From JBOFCO01 sp051646105 (GTDB lineage: Bacteria; Pseudomonadota; Alphaproteobacteria; Rhodobacterales; Rhodobacteraceae), in the NCBI GenBank assembly GCA_051646105.1, contig JBOFCO010000095.1:1-64000 (forward strand): a DNA stretch of 64,000 bases, given 5' to 3'. The position numbers were made by a program, and so were the translations under genes. Positions 26,531 to 34,935 of this stretch are shown here, one piece after another. The notes below the pieces were generated by a model. That model was not told the DNA's origin. It did not search any database and saw only the letters and a list, made by a program, of their open reading frames with translations. Numbering within the stretch: the stretch's first letter is position 1; each line of letters starts with the position of its first letter.

Positions 26531-27658
26531 TCAGCCAATCAGTCGACCGGCGCTTCCCACCTCCTCGTAATGGCGTTTCAACCGCATCAGCGCGATGCGC
26601 AGCACGATCTTGCCCGACCGCGCCGACCAGCCCAGACGGCGTTCCGCCACCTCCAGCCCCTCCAGAAAACAGCAGCAGCGCAGCGCCATGTCGCCCAGAC
26701 CGGGGCCAAGTTCGCGCAAGGCGGCCGCGACGCGGTTGCGCGCGCCTGCCGGACCCTCGCCGATGCCGCTGTCCGCAGCAAATCCACCCCGATCACCTGC
26801 GGTCAGGAACCTGTCCCAATTCTGTGCCACCCGTGGCCCCATCTGGGCCAGTTCGAAATCCTCGCGCAGCCGTTCGCCCGCCGTTACCAGATCGGGCGTC
26901 AGGAACGGCTGACCTTCGGCATCGCGTCTGCGGGCAAGCACCGCCAGCGGGCTTTCCGCAAGGTTGTAGCGCATCCGCCGCCGCCCCCCCCCGGCCGGAT
27001 CGGGCAGATCGCGCTCGGCCCAGACACGGTGCTGATCGGCAAAGGGGGCGGCGGCTTCCGCAAGACCCGGTCTGGTATCCTGTTCCGCTGCCAGAAGACG
27101 CTTCAGCGCAGTCCGCCCCACACCGGTGATTTCATAGGATGCAACCCGTCCCTGTTTCCGGCAGACGATCCAGTCCTTCAACGCCAGCGCCTCGGCCAGG
27201 TTACGCTCCACCACAGCCGTGCGCACCGTGCGGCCGTCGGGCGTTTCGCGCAGCACCACGGCCTTTTCCATATCGGGCGCGATGGCAAGGATCGATCCCG
27301 CCTCGCACAGGCGGCGCAGGATGCGGCGGGCTTCCCGGTCGATCATCGCGTCGTCGACGGGCAGGCGGTCCTGACGGATGGGGGCGCTCATGGATTGGTC
27401 GTCCTTGCTGGTATGGGTCTTTTCGGGGGGTGTCGCGCGGCTGGACCGCGCAAGATGGGACAGCGCGTCGTCGACCAGCGGGTCGTCACGGCGGTTTTCA
27501 AACCGGCGGACACGCCGCAACACGGTCGAGGCATGGCAACCCTCGGCCCGGGCGAGCGCCCGGATCGACAGGCCGTCTTCTGTGTGGCGCAGATAAATCC
27601 GCGCGCAATCCGGCAGCCACGAGGGAAGCCTGTCGCTTCGCTCCATCGTTTCAGTCAT
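26531..27658 (-). CDS. DUF6456 protein with N-terminal helix-turn-helix
   Basis: The 375-residue protein has an N-terminal helix-turn-helix (RALARAEGCHASTVLRR near 33-49), a linker rich in charged residues, then a DUF6456 region with a winged-helix-like part (LKDWIVCRKQGRVASYEITGVG, residues about 165-185). It looks like a DNA-binding regulator, but the family has no proven role that I know. ATG at 27658 has AAGGGGGA six bases upstream. The coding strand contains nine consecutive G (26984-26992). It is divergent from the DUF6477 gene. Confidence 0.78.
   Translation of the reverse strand: MTETMERSDRLPSWLPDCARIYLRHTEDGLSIRALARAEGCHASTVLRRVRRFENRRDDPLVDDALSHLARSSRATPPEKTHTSKDDQSMSAPIRQDRLPVDDAMIDREARRILRRLCEAGSILAIAPDMEKAVVLRETPDGRTVRTAVVERNLAEALALKDWIVCRKQGRVASYEITGVGRTALKRLLAAEQDTRPGLAEAAAPFADQHRVWAERDLPDPAGGGRRRMRYNLAESPLAVLARRRDAEGQPFLTPDLVTAGERLREDFELAQMGPRVAQNWDRFLTAGDRGGFAADSGIGEGPAGARNRVAAALRELGPGLGDMALRCCCFLEGLEVAERRLGWSARSGKIVLRIALMRLKRHYEEVGSAGRLIG
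26984..26992 (-). repeat. G9 homopolymer inside the DUF6456 gene
   Basis: Nine C on the plus strand (nine G in the gene) encode three glycines within the AGGGRRR stretch. Tracts of this length are prone to slippage, and a one-base change would truncate the protein after about 240 residues. Confidence 0.9.
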
Positions 27659-27726
27659 GGCAGTCCCCCTTGCACAACCGCAGCATTCGCAACGAAAGCA
27701 ACCCTGAGTAGCAATCGTTACCTGCT

Positions 27727-27786
27727 GGTTAAAAAATCGAACGGTTCAAACAATTGACGGGAAAACCTAAACCATTTTGAAACCAT
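27727..27786. promoter_or_regulatory. CtrA-like half-sites between DUF6456 and DUF6477
   Basis: The gap holds TTAACCAG on minus (27734-27727) and TAAACCAT (27768-27775) and GAAACCAT (27779-27786) on plus. Each is one mismatch from TTAACCAT, the half-site associated with CtrA-controlled genes in Rhodobacterales. The two plus-strand words are 11 bases apart, about one helical turn. Confidence 0.4.
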
Positions 27787-27865
27787 CGTTCGGTGGAATA
27801 GAAACCCGCGCAACACAATCCCAGGCAGAGAAATCCTGTGCCCGTTCTGCTTTGGGAGAAAACCG

Positions 27866-28135
27866 ATGACGTCACTTTCCGATCTTGCTTCGCTGCGTCG
27901 CCCGCGCCTGCTGATGCAGGCCGCACGGCTGGGCATCGAAGCCTATGTGCGCGACCGCGATCTGTGCCGCGTGCTGAGGATCGGAAACCCGCCCAGCCCG
28001 GAACGCGCCTTGCGCTGGCTTCTGGCAGAGGAAGACGCGGCAGAGGCCCGCCGTCAGGCAGGGGACGGTGGGTATTCTTCGCGCCGCCACCTTGATCTTT
28101 TGATCGCCCTGCTGGCCGAGGCGCGGCTGCTGTGA
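27866..28135 (+). CDS. DUF6477 family protein
   Basis: An 89-residue, arginine-rich, mostly helical protein starts MTSLSDLASLRRPRLLMQAAR, with GGGAGA nine bases upstream of the ATG. DUF6477 proteins occur in Rhodobacteraceae and are found beside the DUF6456 gene, as here in divergent arrangement. The function is unknown. No membrane segment or metal motif is visible. The gene ends before a terminator-like region shared with the convergent MttB-like gene. Confidence 0.75.
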   Translation: MTSLSDLASLRRPRLLMQAARLGIEAYVRDRDLCRVLRIGNPPSPERALRWLLAEEDAAEARRQAGDGGYSSRRHLDLLIALLAEARLL

Positions 28136-28186
28136 TGCGCCCTCCGGTCACGAACGGTCAGGGCTGACCGGGCCAGAAAAAGCAGA

Positions 28187-28207
28187 ACCCCCGCCAATGG
28201 CGGGGGT
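28187..28207 (-). terminator. Intrinsic terminator of the MttB-like gene
   Basis: A perfect nine-base stem ACCCCCGCC / GGCGGGGGT with an AAT loop spans 28187-28207. Read on minus it is followed by a T-rich run (TTCTGCTTTTTCT). It lies 42 bases past the methyltransferase stop. A second hairpin, CGGTCA-GGGC-TGACCG (28155-28170), lies nearer the DUF6477 end. Confidence 0.8.
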
Positions 28208-28248
28208 GAATTCGAACAGACCGGCCACAACCTGCGAAAGGCCGTTGC

Positions 28249-29793
28249 TCAGATGAACGCGTCGGGCATCGATGCCTTCTTGCGTGCGACGTAATCCTTG
28301 AGCGCTTCGTCCACCGCCGGATCGATAGCGGGCGGCGTATAGTCGGCCAGCAGCTTTTTCACCCGTGCCGATGCCAGCGCCTGCGTATCCCGTGCGCCTT
28401 CCTCGTCCCAGGTTTCGAACGGTTTGTAATCCAGCAATTCCGTGCGCCAGAATGCCTGTTTGAAATTGGCCTGCGTATGCGCGCAGCCCAGATAATGCCC
28501 GCCCGGTCCGACCTCGCGGATCGCGTCCATGGCCTGACCGTTTTCGGAAATGTCGATGCCATTCGCCAGACGGTGCAGGATGCCCAATTGATCGGCATCC
28601 ATCACGAACTTCTCGTAGGATGAAACCAGCCCGCCCTCCAGCCAGCCGCAGGCGTGCAGCATGAAGTTGACACCAGCCAGCAACCCCATGTTCAGGCTGT
28701 TGGCGGTTTCATAGGCTGCCTGCGCATCCGGCAGCTTCGACCCGCAGAACGACCCCGCACTGCGATAGGGCAGACCCATCCGCCGTGCCAGTTGCCCCGC
28801 GCCATAGGTGATCTGCGCTGCTTCCGGCGTGCCAAAGGTGGGCGCCCCTGAATTCATGTCGATGCTGGTGACAAAGGCGCCGAACACCACAGGCGCGCCC
28901 TTGCGGATCAACTGGCTGTAGGCGACGCCCGCCAGCACCTCCGCCAGCACCTGCGTCAGCGTGCCTGCCACCGTCACCGGGGCCATTGCGCCACCGACGA
29001 TGAACGGACTGACAACGCAAGCCTGCCCGGCCTTTGCGTAAACCTCCAGCGCGCCCATCATGATCCCGTCAAAGGTCAGCGGGCTGTTGATGTTGATCAG
29101 GCTGGTCATCACCGTGTTCTGGTCAACGAAATCCGACCCGAACAGGATTTTCGACATCTCGACCGAATCCGCCGCGCGTTCCGGTGCCGTGACCGACCCC
29201 ATATAGGGTTTGTCCGACAGCGTCATATGGGCGTAAAGCATATCCAGATGCCGCTTGTTCACCGGAATGTCGGTGGGCTCGCAGACCGTGCCGCCGGAAT
29301 GGTGCAGCCATTTCGACATATAGCCCAGCTTCACGAAATTGCGGAAATCCTCCATCGTGGCATAGCGGCGGCCGCCTTCCAGATCGCGGACGAAGGGCGG
29401 GCCATAGACAGGGGCCAGCACCAGTGACCGGCCGCCGATCTCGACCGAACGTTCCGGGTTGCGGGCATGCTGGGTGATCCGCGACGGCGCGGTGGCACAA
29501 AGCTTGCGCGCCAGCCCGCGCGGGATATGCACGCGCTCGCCTTTCACATCGGCTCCGGCTTCCTTCCACAGGGCCAGCGCGCCGGGGTTTTCGACGAAAT
29601 TCACGCCGATTTCCTCAAGCACCGTCTCGGCGTTCCATTCGATGATCTGGATCGCCTCTTCGGTCAGGATTTCGAAATTCGGCACCTGACGCTCGATGAA
29701 GCGCGCCACATCCGTTCGCACGGCCGTCCGTTCCGCACGACGCGCCGCACCGCCGCCGCCCCGCGCCCTGCGCCCTGCACCCTCGTCGCTCAT
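28249..29793 (-). CDS. MttB-like trimethylamine methyltransferase family protein (non-pyrrolysine)
   Basis: The 514-residue protein belongs to the MttB superfamily, whose members move a methyl group from quaternary or tertiary amines to a corrinoid protein. The frame is open throughout with no in-frame TAG, so it lacks pyrrolysine and belongs to the large group typified by glycine betaine methyltransferase. Family stretches are GGTVCEPTDIPVN, TSIDMNSGAPTFGTPE and EVGPGGHYLGCAHT. The ATG at 29793 is chosen; the first ~20 residues are Arg/Gly-rich and poorly conserved. No corrinoid protein gene is adjacent, so the acceptor must be encoded elsewhere. Confidence 0.85.
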   Translation of the reverse strand: MSDEGAGRRARGGGGAARRAERTAVRTDVARFIERQVPNFEILTEEAIQIIEWNAETVLEEIGVNFVENPGALALWKEAGADVKGERVHIPRGLARKLCATAPSRITQHARNPERSVEIGGRSLVLAPVYGPPFVRDLEGGRRYATMEDFRNFVKLGYMSKWLHHSGGTVCEPTDIPVNKRHLDMLYAHMTLSDKPYMGSVTAPERAADSVEMSKILFGSDFVDQNTVMTSLININSPLTFDGIMMGALEVYAKAGQACVVSPFIVGGAMAPVTVAGTLTQVLAEVLAGVAYSQLIRKGAPVVFGAFVTSIDMNSGAPTFGTPEAAQITYGAGQLARRMGLPYRSAGSFCGSKLPDAQAAYETANSLNMGLLAGVNFMLHACGWLEGGLVSSYEKFVMDADQLGILHRLANGIDISENGQAMDAIREVGPGGHYLGCAHTQANFKQAFWRTELLDYKPFETWDEEGARDTQALASARVKKLLADYTPPAIDPAVDEALKDYVARKKASMPDAFI

Positions 29794-29914
29794 CCGCCGC
29801 ACTCCTCGATCCTCTGCTTGCGGCTGTTGTAACGCGCCCTGCCGGATACCGCCGCCTCGGAACGTCACAAGGCAGCGATTTCCGACATATCCGGCGTCGC
29901 AAACGCCCTTCATG

Positions 29915-29950
29915 CGGCTTTCGGTCGGGTGAAAATATTCGCGGGGGGTA
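29915..29950 (-). repeat. GATATTT palindromic repeat, copy b (partial)
   Basis: Read on minus it gives CCCCCCGCGAATATTTTCAC followed by CCGACCGAAAG. Only the core and one G/C arm are present. It lies between the divergent MttB-like and guaA genes, unlike the copies that sit at stop codons. Confidence 0.6.
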
Positions 29951-30035
29951 TCGCGCCGGGGCGACCGGGAGACAGGAAGGGCCCACCCCCGCATCGGCCC
30001 TTGCACGACGGCGCGCCGTCCAATATTCCGCGACC

Positions 30036-31607
30036 ATGACCCAGCACCAGCGCCTTCTTATCATCGACTTCGGATCACAGGTGACGCAGTTGATTGCGCG
30101 CCGCCTGCGGGAACTGAAGGTCTATTGCGAAATCCATCCCTATCAGGCGGTCACCGATGCCTTCCTGAAAGACTTCGCCCCGAAGGCGGTGATCTTTTCC
30201 GGCGGGCCGGCCTCTGTCTTTGATACCGGCGCACCGATGCCCCCAAAGGACGTTTTCGATCTGGGCGTGCCGATCCTGGGCATCTGCTACGGCCAGCAGG
30301 TGATGATGCACTGTCTGGGCGGCAAGGTGGAACGCGGCCATGGCACCGCCGAATTCGGCCGCGCCTATGTGACCCCGACCGACCTGACCCACCCTTTTCT
30401 GTCCGGGTGGTTCCCGCCCGAGGATGGCCCGCAGGCCCGCGAACAAGTCTGGATGAGCCACGGCGACCATGTATCGCGCATCGCGTCGGGATTTCAGGTT
30501 TACGGCACCTCGCCCAACGCGCCATTTGCGATCACCGCCGATCCGTCGCGCCATTTCTATGCCGTGCAGTTCCACCCCGAGGTTCACCACACCCCCAAGG
30601 GCGCGAAGCTTTATGAAAACTTCGTCCGTCTGGCGGGGTTCACCGGCGACTGGACGATGGGCACCTATCGTGAGGAAGCCATCGCGAAAATCCGTGCGCA
30701 GGTCGGCAGCGAAAAGGTCATTTGCGGCCTGTCGGGCGGGGTCGATTCATCGGTCGCCGCGGTGCTGATTCATGAAGCCATCGGCGACCAGCTTACCTGC
30801 GTATTTGTCGATCATGGCCTGCTGCGGCTGGGGGAGGCAGAGCAGGTCGTCACCATGTTCCGCGATCACTACAACATGCCGTTGATTCACGCCGATGAAT
30901 CCGACCTGTTCCTTGGCGCGCTGGACGGCGTTTCCGACCCGGAGGTGAAGCGCAAGACCATCGGTCGCCTGTTCGTCGAGGTGTTCGAGAAACACGCGAA
31001 ATCGGTCGGCGGCGCCAAGTTTCTGGCACAGGGCACGCTTTACCCCGACGTGATCGAAAGCGTGTCCTTCAGCGGCGGGCCGTCCGTCACCATCAAGTCG
31101 CACCACAATGTCGGCGGACTGCCGGAAAAGATGGGGATGAAGCTGGTCGAACCTTTGCGCGAACTGTTCAAGGACGAGGTCCGCGCGCTTGGCCGCGAGC
31201 TTGGCCTGCCGCCGTCGTTCATCGGCCGCCATCCCTTCCCCGGTCCGGGCCTTGCCATCCGCTGCCCCGGTGAGATCACGGCAGAAAAGCTGGACATCCT
31301 GCGCCGCGCCGATGCCGTTTACATCGACCAGATCAGGAAGCACGGGCTGTATGATGAAATCTGGCAGGCCTTTGCCGCGATCCTGCCGATGCGCACCGTC
31401 GGCGTGATGGGCGACGGGCGGACATATGATTACGCGCTGGCCCTGCGCGCGGTGACATCGGTTGATGGCATGACGGCGGATTACTACCCCTTCACCCACG
31501 ATTTCCTCGGCGAAACCGCAACCCGGATCATCAACGAGGTCAAGGGCGTGAACCGGGTGTTCTACGACTGCACCAGCAAGCCACCGGGGACGATTGAATT
31601 GGAGTAA
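30036..31607 (+). CDS. guaA: GMP synthase (glutamine-hydrolysing)
   Basis: GuaA converts XMP, glutamine and ATP to GMP. The 523-residue protein has a class I glutamine amidotransferase domain (nucleophile Cys84 in GICYGQQ, His/Glu in QFHPEVHHT), the ATP pyrophosphatase P-loop GLSGGVDSSVAA near 232, and a C-terminal dimerisation domain ending DCTSKPPGTIELE. The ATG at 30036 gives MTQHQRLLIIDFGSQ, the usual start. It is convergent with the FGE-like gene, only five bases away. Confidence 0.97.
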   Translation: MTQHQRLLIIDFGSQVTQLIARRLRELKVYCEIHPYQAVTDAFLKDFAPKAVIFSGGPASVFDTGAPMPPKDVFDLGVPILGICYGQQVMMHCLGGKVERGHGTAEFGRAYVTPTDLTHPFLSGWFPPEDGPQAREQVWMSHGDHVSRIASGFQVYGTSPNAPFAITADPSRHFYAVQFHPEVHHTPKGAKLYENFVRLAGFTGDWTMGTYREEAIAKIRAQVGSEKVICGLSGGVDSSVAAVLIHEAIGDQLTCVFVDHGLLRLGEAEQVVTMFRDHYNMPLIHADESDLFLGALDGVSDPEVKRKTIGRLFVEVFEKHAKSVGGAKFLAQGTLYPDVIESVSFSGGPSVTIKSHHNVGGLPEKMGMKLVEPLRELFKDEVRALGRELGLPPSFIGRHPFPGPGLAIRCPGEITAEKLDILRRADAVYIDQIRKHGLYDEIWQAFAAILPMRTVGVMGDGRTYDYALALRAVTSVDGMTADYYPFTHDFLGETATRIINEVKGVNRVFYDCTSKPPGTIELE

Positions 31608-31612
31608 GGGGA

Positions 31613-32620
31613 TTATCCCTCCTTACCTCCAAATTCCCTGACAACGCGAAATCCAAGAAAGTCACGCCGACGATCCTCAAGAGGGCGTGTCCGCCTGGCC
31701 AAACGAACACGGTCCATGGCAGTTTCGTAGGCTCCGCCCTTGGCAACTCGCCGGCATGTTGTTTGCGACTTCGCGTCGGCGAGATAGGCGCTTTCGGTCG
31801 TCAGCCCCAGATGCTCGTCCGACCAGCACGACAGCGTCAGTTCTTCGACGTTTCCCGACATATGTCGCACACCCCAGGCATTCGCCGCATCCAGGTCATC
31901 GACCGGCACCGGCCCGCCACGATCCACAAGGTCGGGCAGTGATACGCGCGGCTCCTTTCCCCGGCTCAGCAGATATTCCGTTCCCGTGCGAGAGAAATTG
32001 GCCTGATCCGCTGTCAGTTCCTCACCCTGTGCGAACGGGGTTTCGGTGCCGGCGCGGGCGGCATATTCCCACTCCGCCTCTGTCGGCAGCCGATAGACCT
32101 GTTCCCGGACATGCTTGTTCAACCAGGCCACATACTCCTGCGCATCCAACCAGGACACGTTCACCACGGGATGCTGCGGACCAAGCGCCTTGTAGCCGCC
32201 CATCGTCAAAACGCTGTGATCCGGGTTATGGCTGCACCCCCCGTCCTGCACGCAGATCATCCATTCTGCATGGGTGATCTCGTTGCGGGCAATGGCATAG
32301 GGAATGTCCATCTCCACCCGGTGACGGGGATGTTCATTGGCAATAATGTTGATCTCGTCCGGGCGGCGCAAACGAGGCGGGTGCCCTTTTGCATCAATCG
32401 GGCCATAAGCATCGAACGGGTTTTTGGATTCACCCGGAACCGCGCCCATCATGAAGTCGCCGGGCGGCATCACGATCATCTCGGGGCAGTGCTCACACTC
32501 CCTGAACTGCTGAAGCGGAGCCAGGGAGGAAGGATCGGCTTTGCCCGGTGCTGCGGGCTGTTCCGCCCATGCCGCAGCGGCAATCACCCCGAACACCACG
32601 CCAACACACAACCTTTTCAC
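31613..32620 (-). CDS. Exported SUMF1/formylglycine-enzyme-fold protein, probably not an FGE
   Basis: The 335-residue protein has a signal peptide (MKRLCVGVVFGVIAAAAWA). The GTG at 32620 is preferred because GGGGAAGG sits seven bases before it, while an upstream GTG at 32626 leaves no spacing. The FGE-sulfatase fold is clear: GDFMMG, NVSWLDAQEYVAWLN, YRLPTEAEWEYAARAG, MSGNVEELT and LGFRVV. The cysteines that form the formylglycine-generating copper site are replaced by ARRTRP, so it probably lacks that activity. Proteins of this fold otherwise serve as chaperones or binding modules. Context gives no partner. Confidence 0.8.
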   Translation of the reverse strand: MKRLCVGVVFGVIAAAAWAEQPAAPGKADPSSLAPLQQFRECEHCPEMIVMPPGDFMMGAVPGESKNPFDAYGPIDAKGHPPRLRRPDEINIIANEHPRHRVEMDIPYAIARNEITHAEWMICVQDGGCSHNPDHSVLTMGGYKALGPQHPVVNVSWLDAQEYVAWLNKHVREQVYRLPTEAEWEYAARAGTETPFAQGEELTADQANFSRTGTEYLLSRGKEPRVSLPDLVDRGGPVPVDDLDAANAWGVRHMSGNVEELTLSCWSDEHLGLTTESAYLADAKSQTTCRRVAKGGAYETAMDRVRLARRTRPLEDRRRDFLGFRVVREFGGKEG

Positions 32621-32807
32621 CGACACGCCTTCCCCGCTTCACAACCAATACTTCTGTGCAATAGCCCGGATCACCAACGCATCGCCGCACAACCTATGGT
32701 CATGTTACCCGCGCCGTGTGTCAATCCCACCCCTTTCCGCTATACATCCGCCCCCTACTGGCCTATGGGACGCGCTTCCGCCTCTGCACCTCCCGTGAAA
32801 GCCCGCC

Positions 32808-34931
32808 ATGACCGCCGCCAATAGCCCCCTGAACCCTGTCATCGCCTCAGCCCTTGCCGAACGCGGCTATACGGACCTGACCCCGGTGCAGGTCGCGGTC
32901 ACCGACCCGGCCTTGCAGGATGCCGATCTGCTGGTGTCGGCGCAAACCGGATCGGGCAAGACCGTGGGCTTCGGCCTTGCCATCGCGCCCACGCTGCTTG
33001 ACGGCGCTGACCGGTTCGATCTTGCCGCGGCACCTTTGGCGCTGGTGATTGCGCCCACGCGGGAACTGGCGCTTCAGGTGCGGCGCGAACTGGAATGGCT
33101 TTATGCGGGCGCGGGGGCGGTTCTGGCCTCCTGCGTCGGCGGGATGGACATGCGCGACGAACGCCGTGCGCTGGACCGGGGCGCGCATATCGTCGTCGCC
33201 ACGCCGGGCCGTCTGCGCGACCATATCACCCGCGGCTCGATGGACATGACCGCGCTGCGCGCCGTAGTGCTGGACGAGGCGGATGAAATGCTCGACCTCG
33301 GCTTCCGCGAGGATCTGGAATTCATCCTTGGCGAGGCGCCGGAAAGCCGCCGCACGCTGATGTTTTCGGCCACCGTGCCGCGCGCCATCGCCAAGCTGGC
33401 GGAAAGCTATCAAAAAGACGCGCGCCGGATCACCACGGTCGCGGAAAAGACCCAGCACGCCGACATCGACTATCGCGCGATGAATGTTGCCGCACAGGAT
33501 GCTGAAAACGCTGTGGTAAACGTGTTGCGGTTCTATGAATCGCAGAATGCCATCGTGTTCGGCAACACCCGTGCGATGGTGGCGCGGATGACCACGCGCC
33601 TGTCGAACCGGGGCTTTGCGGTGGTGGCGCTGTCGGGCGAGCTGAGCCAGCAGGAACGCAGCCACGCCCTGCAATCCCTGCGCGACGGCCGGGCGCGGGT
33701 CTGCGTGGCCACCGATGTGGCCGCACGCGGCATCGATCTGCCCAACCTTGATCTGGTGGTTCACGCCGAACTGCCCAATTCCGCCGACACGCTTCTGCAC
33801 CGTTCGGGCCGCACCGGACGTGCCGGCCGCAAGGGGGTTTCGGCGCTGATCGTGCCACCGGGCGCGCGGCGCAAGGCGGAAAACCTGCTGAAATTCGCCA
33901 AGGTCAATGCGGTCTGGGAATTCGCCCCATCCGCCGATGCCGTGCACCAGCGCGATGAGGAACGCCTGCTGTCCGATCCGGTCTGGACCAGCACCCCAAC
34001 GGCAGACGAGGCCGCCTTTGCCACGAAGCTTCAGGCGCAGTTCAGTGCCGGACAGATCGCCGCCGCCTATTTCCGCCTGTACCGCAGCCGCCAGTCCGCC
34101 CCGGAAGACCTGTCCACGGCACAATCCTTCACCGGCACCGGCCCCACTCCTGACCGCCCCCGCGCCGAATTCGGGCCTTCGGTCTGGTTCAGTGTTTCTA
34201 CCGGGCGCAACCAGCGGACAGAAGCGCGCTGGCTGATGCCGATGCTGTGTCGCGCGGGCAATATCACCCGCACCGAAATCGGCGCGATCCGCATTCAGGC
34301 CGATGAAACCTATGTCGAGATTTCGCAGCCCGCCGTTTCCGGCTTTCTCGGCTCCATCGGTCCGGGGATGGTGTTGGAGCGCGGGCTGACGATCACCGAA
34401 CTTTCCGCGCCGCCGGTGCTGGATCGTGGTCCGCGCAACGCTATCGAGCCTGCCGCCGAGCGTTCCGCCCCGGAACGTGTCGCCCGACCCGAACGGGCCG
34501 AACGCCCGGAAAAGCAGTTCACAGGTGCGCGTGCGGCCCGCGAATACAAGGCGATGAAGCCGAAAACCGCCGAAGCCCCGCTGCCCGTCCATATCCGGAA
34601 ATCCGACGCCGCCACGGCCAAGCCACCGGCCGCGAAACGCCCGAAATGGTCACCGGAATCGGCACCGGCGCGACCCGCGCCTGCAAAGGTTGAGGATACC
34701 CCGGCAATGATCGGCCCGGCAAAGCCCAAACCGAAGACTTTCGGCAAACCGGCGGCTAAACCGGCGGGCAAGCCCTTCGGGAAGCCGTTCGGCAAAGGTG
34801 CGGACAAACCAAAGGCCGGCAAGCCAAAGGCCGCAGCAGGCGCGCCCGGCAAACCCAAGGCCCTGCATCGCAAGGGCAATGCATCCCCGACAAAAGGTGG
34901 TATGGACGTCCCCCGGCGCGGCAAGCCCTGA
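32808..34931 (+). CDS. DEAD-box RNA helicase with DbpA-type RNA-binding domain and basic tail
   Basis: The 707-residue protein carries the full set of helicase motifs: Q-motif DLTPVQ, motif I AQTGSGKT, Ia APTRELAL, II DEAD, III SAT, V TDVAARGID and VI HRSGRTGRAGR. Residues about 465-525 form a DbpA/CsdA-type RNA-binding domain (MLCRAGNITRTEIGAIRI, then YVEIS). The last ~130 residues are low-complexity and rich in Lys, Pro, Ala and Gly with repeated GKPFGKPFGK, typical of disordered RNA-binding tails. It is likely a CsdA-like helicase in cold adaptation or ribosome assembly. It is divergent from the FGE-like gene. Confidence 0.92.
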   Translation: MTAANSPLNPVIASALAERGYTDLTPVQVAVTDPALQDADLLVSAQTGSGKTVGFGLAIAPTLLDGADRFDLAAAPLALVIAPTRELALQVRRELEWLYAGAGAVLASCVGGMDMRDERRALDRGAHIVVATPGRLRDHITRGSMDMTALRAVVLDEADEMLDLGFREDLEFILGEAPESRRTLMFSATVPRAIAKLAESYQKDARRITTVAEKTQHADIDYRAMNVAAQDAENAVVNVLRFYESQNAIVFGNTRAMVARMTTRLSNRGFAVVALSGELSQQERSHALQSLRDGRARVCVATDVAARGIDLPNLDLVVHAELPNSADTLLHRSGRTGRAGRKGVSALIVPPGARRKAENLLKFAKVNAVWEFAPSADAVHQRDEERLLSDPVWTSTPTADEAAFATKLQAQFSAGQIAAAYFRLYRSRQSAPEDLSTAQSFTGTGPTPDRPRAEFGPSVWFSVSTGRNQRTEARWLMPMLCRAGNITRTEIGAIRIQADETYVEISQPAVSGFLGSIGPGMVLERGLTITELSAPPVLDRGPRNAIEPAAERSAPERVARPERAERPEKQFTGARAAREYKAMKPKTAEAPLPVHIRKSDAATAKPPAAKRPKWSPESAPARPAPAKVEDTPAMIGPAKPKPKTFGKPAAKPAGKPFGKPFGKGADKPKAGKPKAAAGAPGKPKALHRKGNASPTKGGMDVPRRGKP

Positions 34932-34935
34932 GCAG

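Noticed and set aside
28249..29793. Pyrrolysine-containing trimethylamine methyltransferase (MttB proper)
   Set aside because: There is no in-frame TAG codon, so it belongs to the non-pyrrolysine group.
31613..32620. Active formylglycine-generating enzyme
   Set aside because: The catalytic cysteines are not seen in the expected segment and no sulfatase gene is near.
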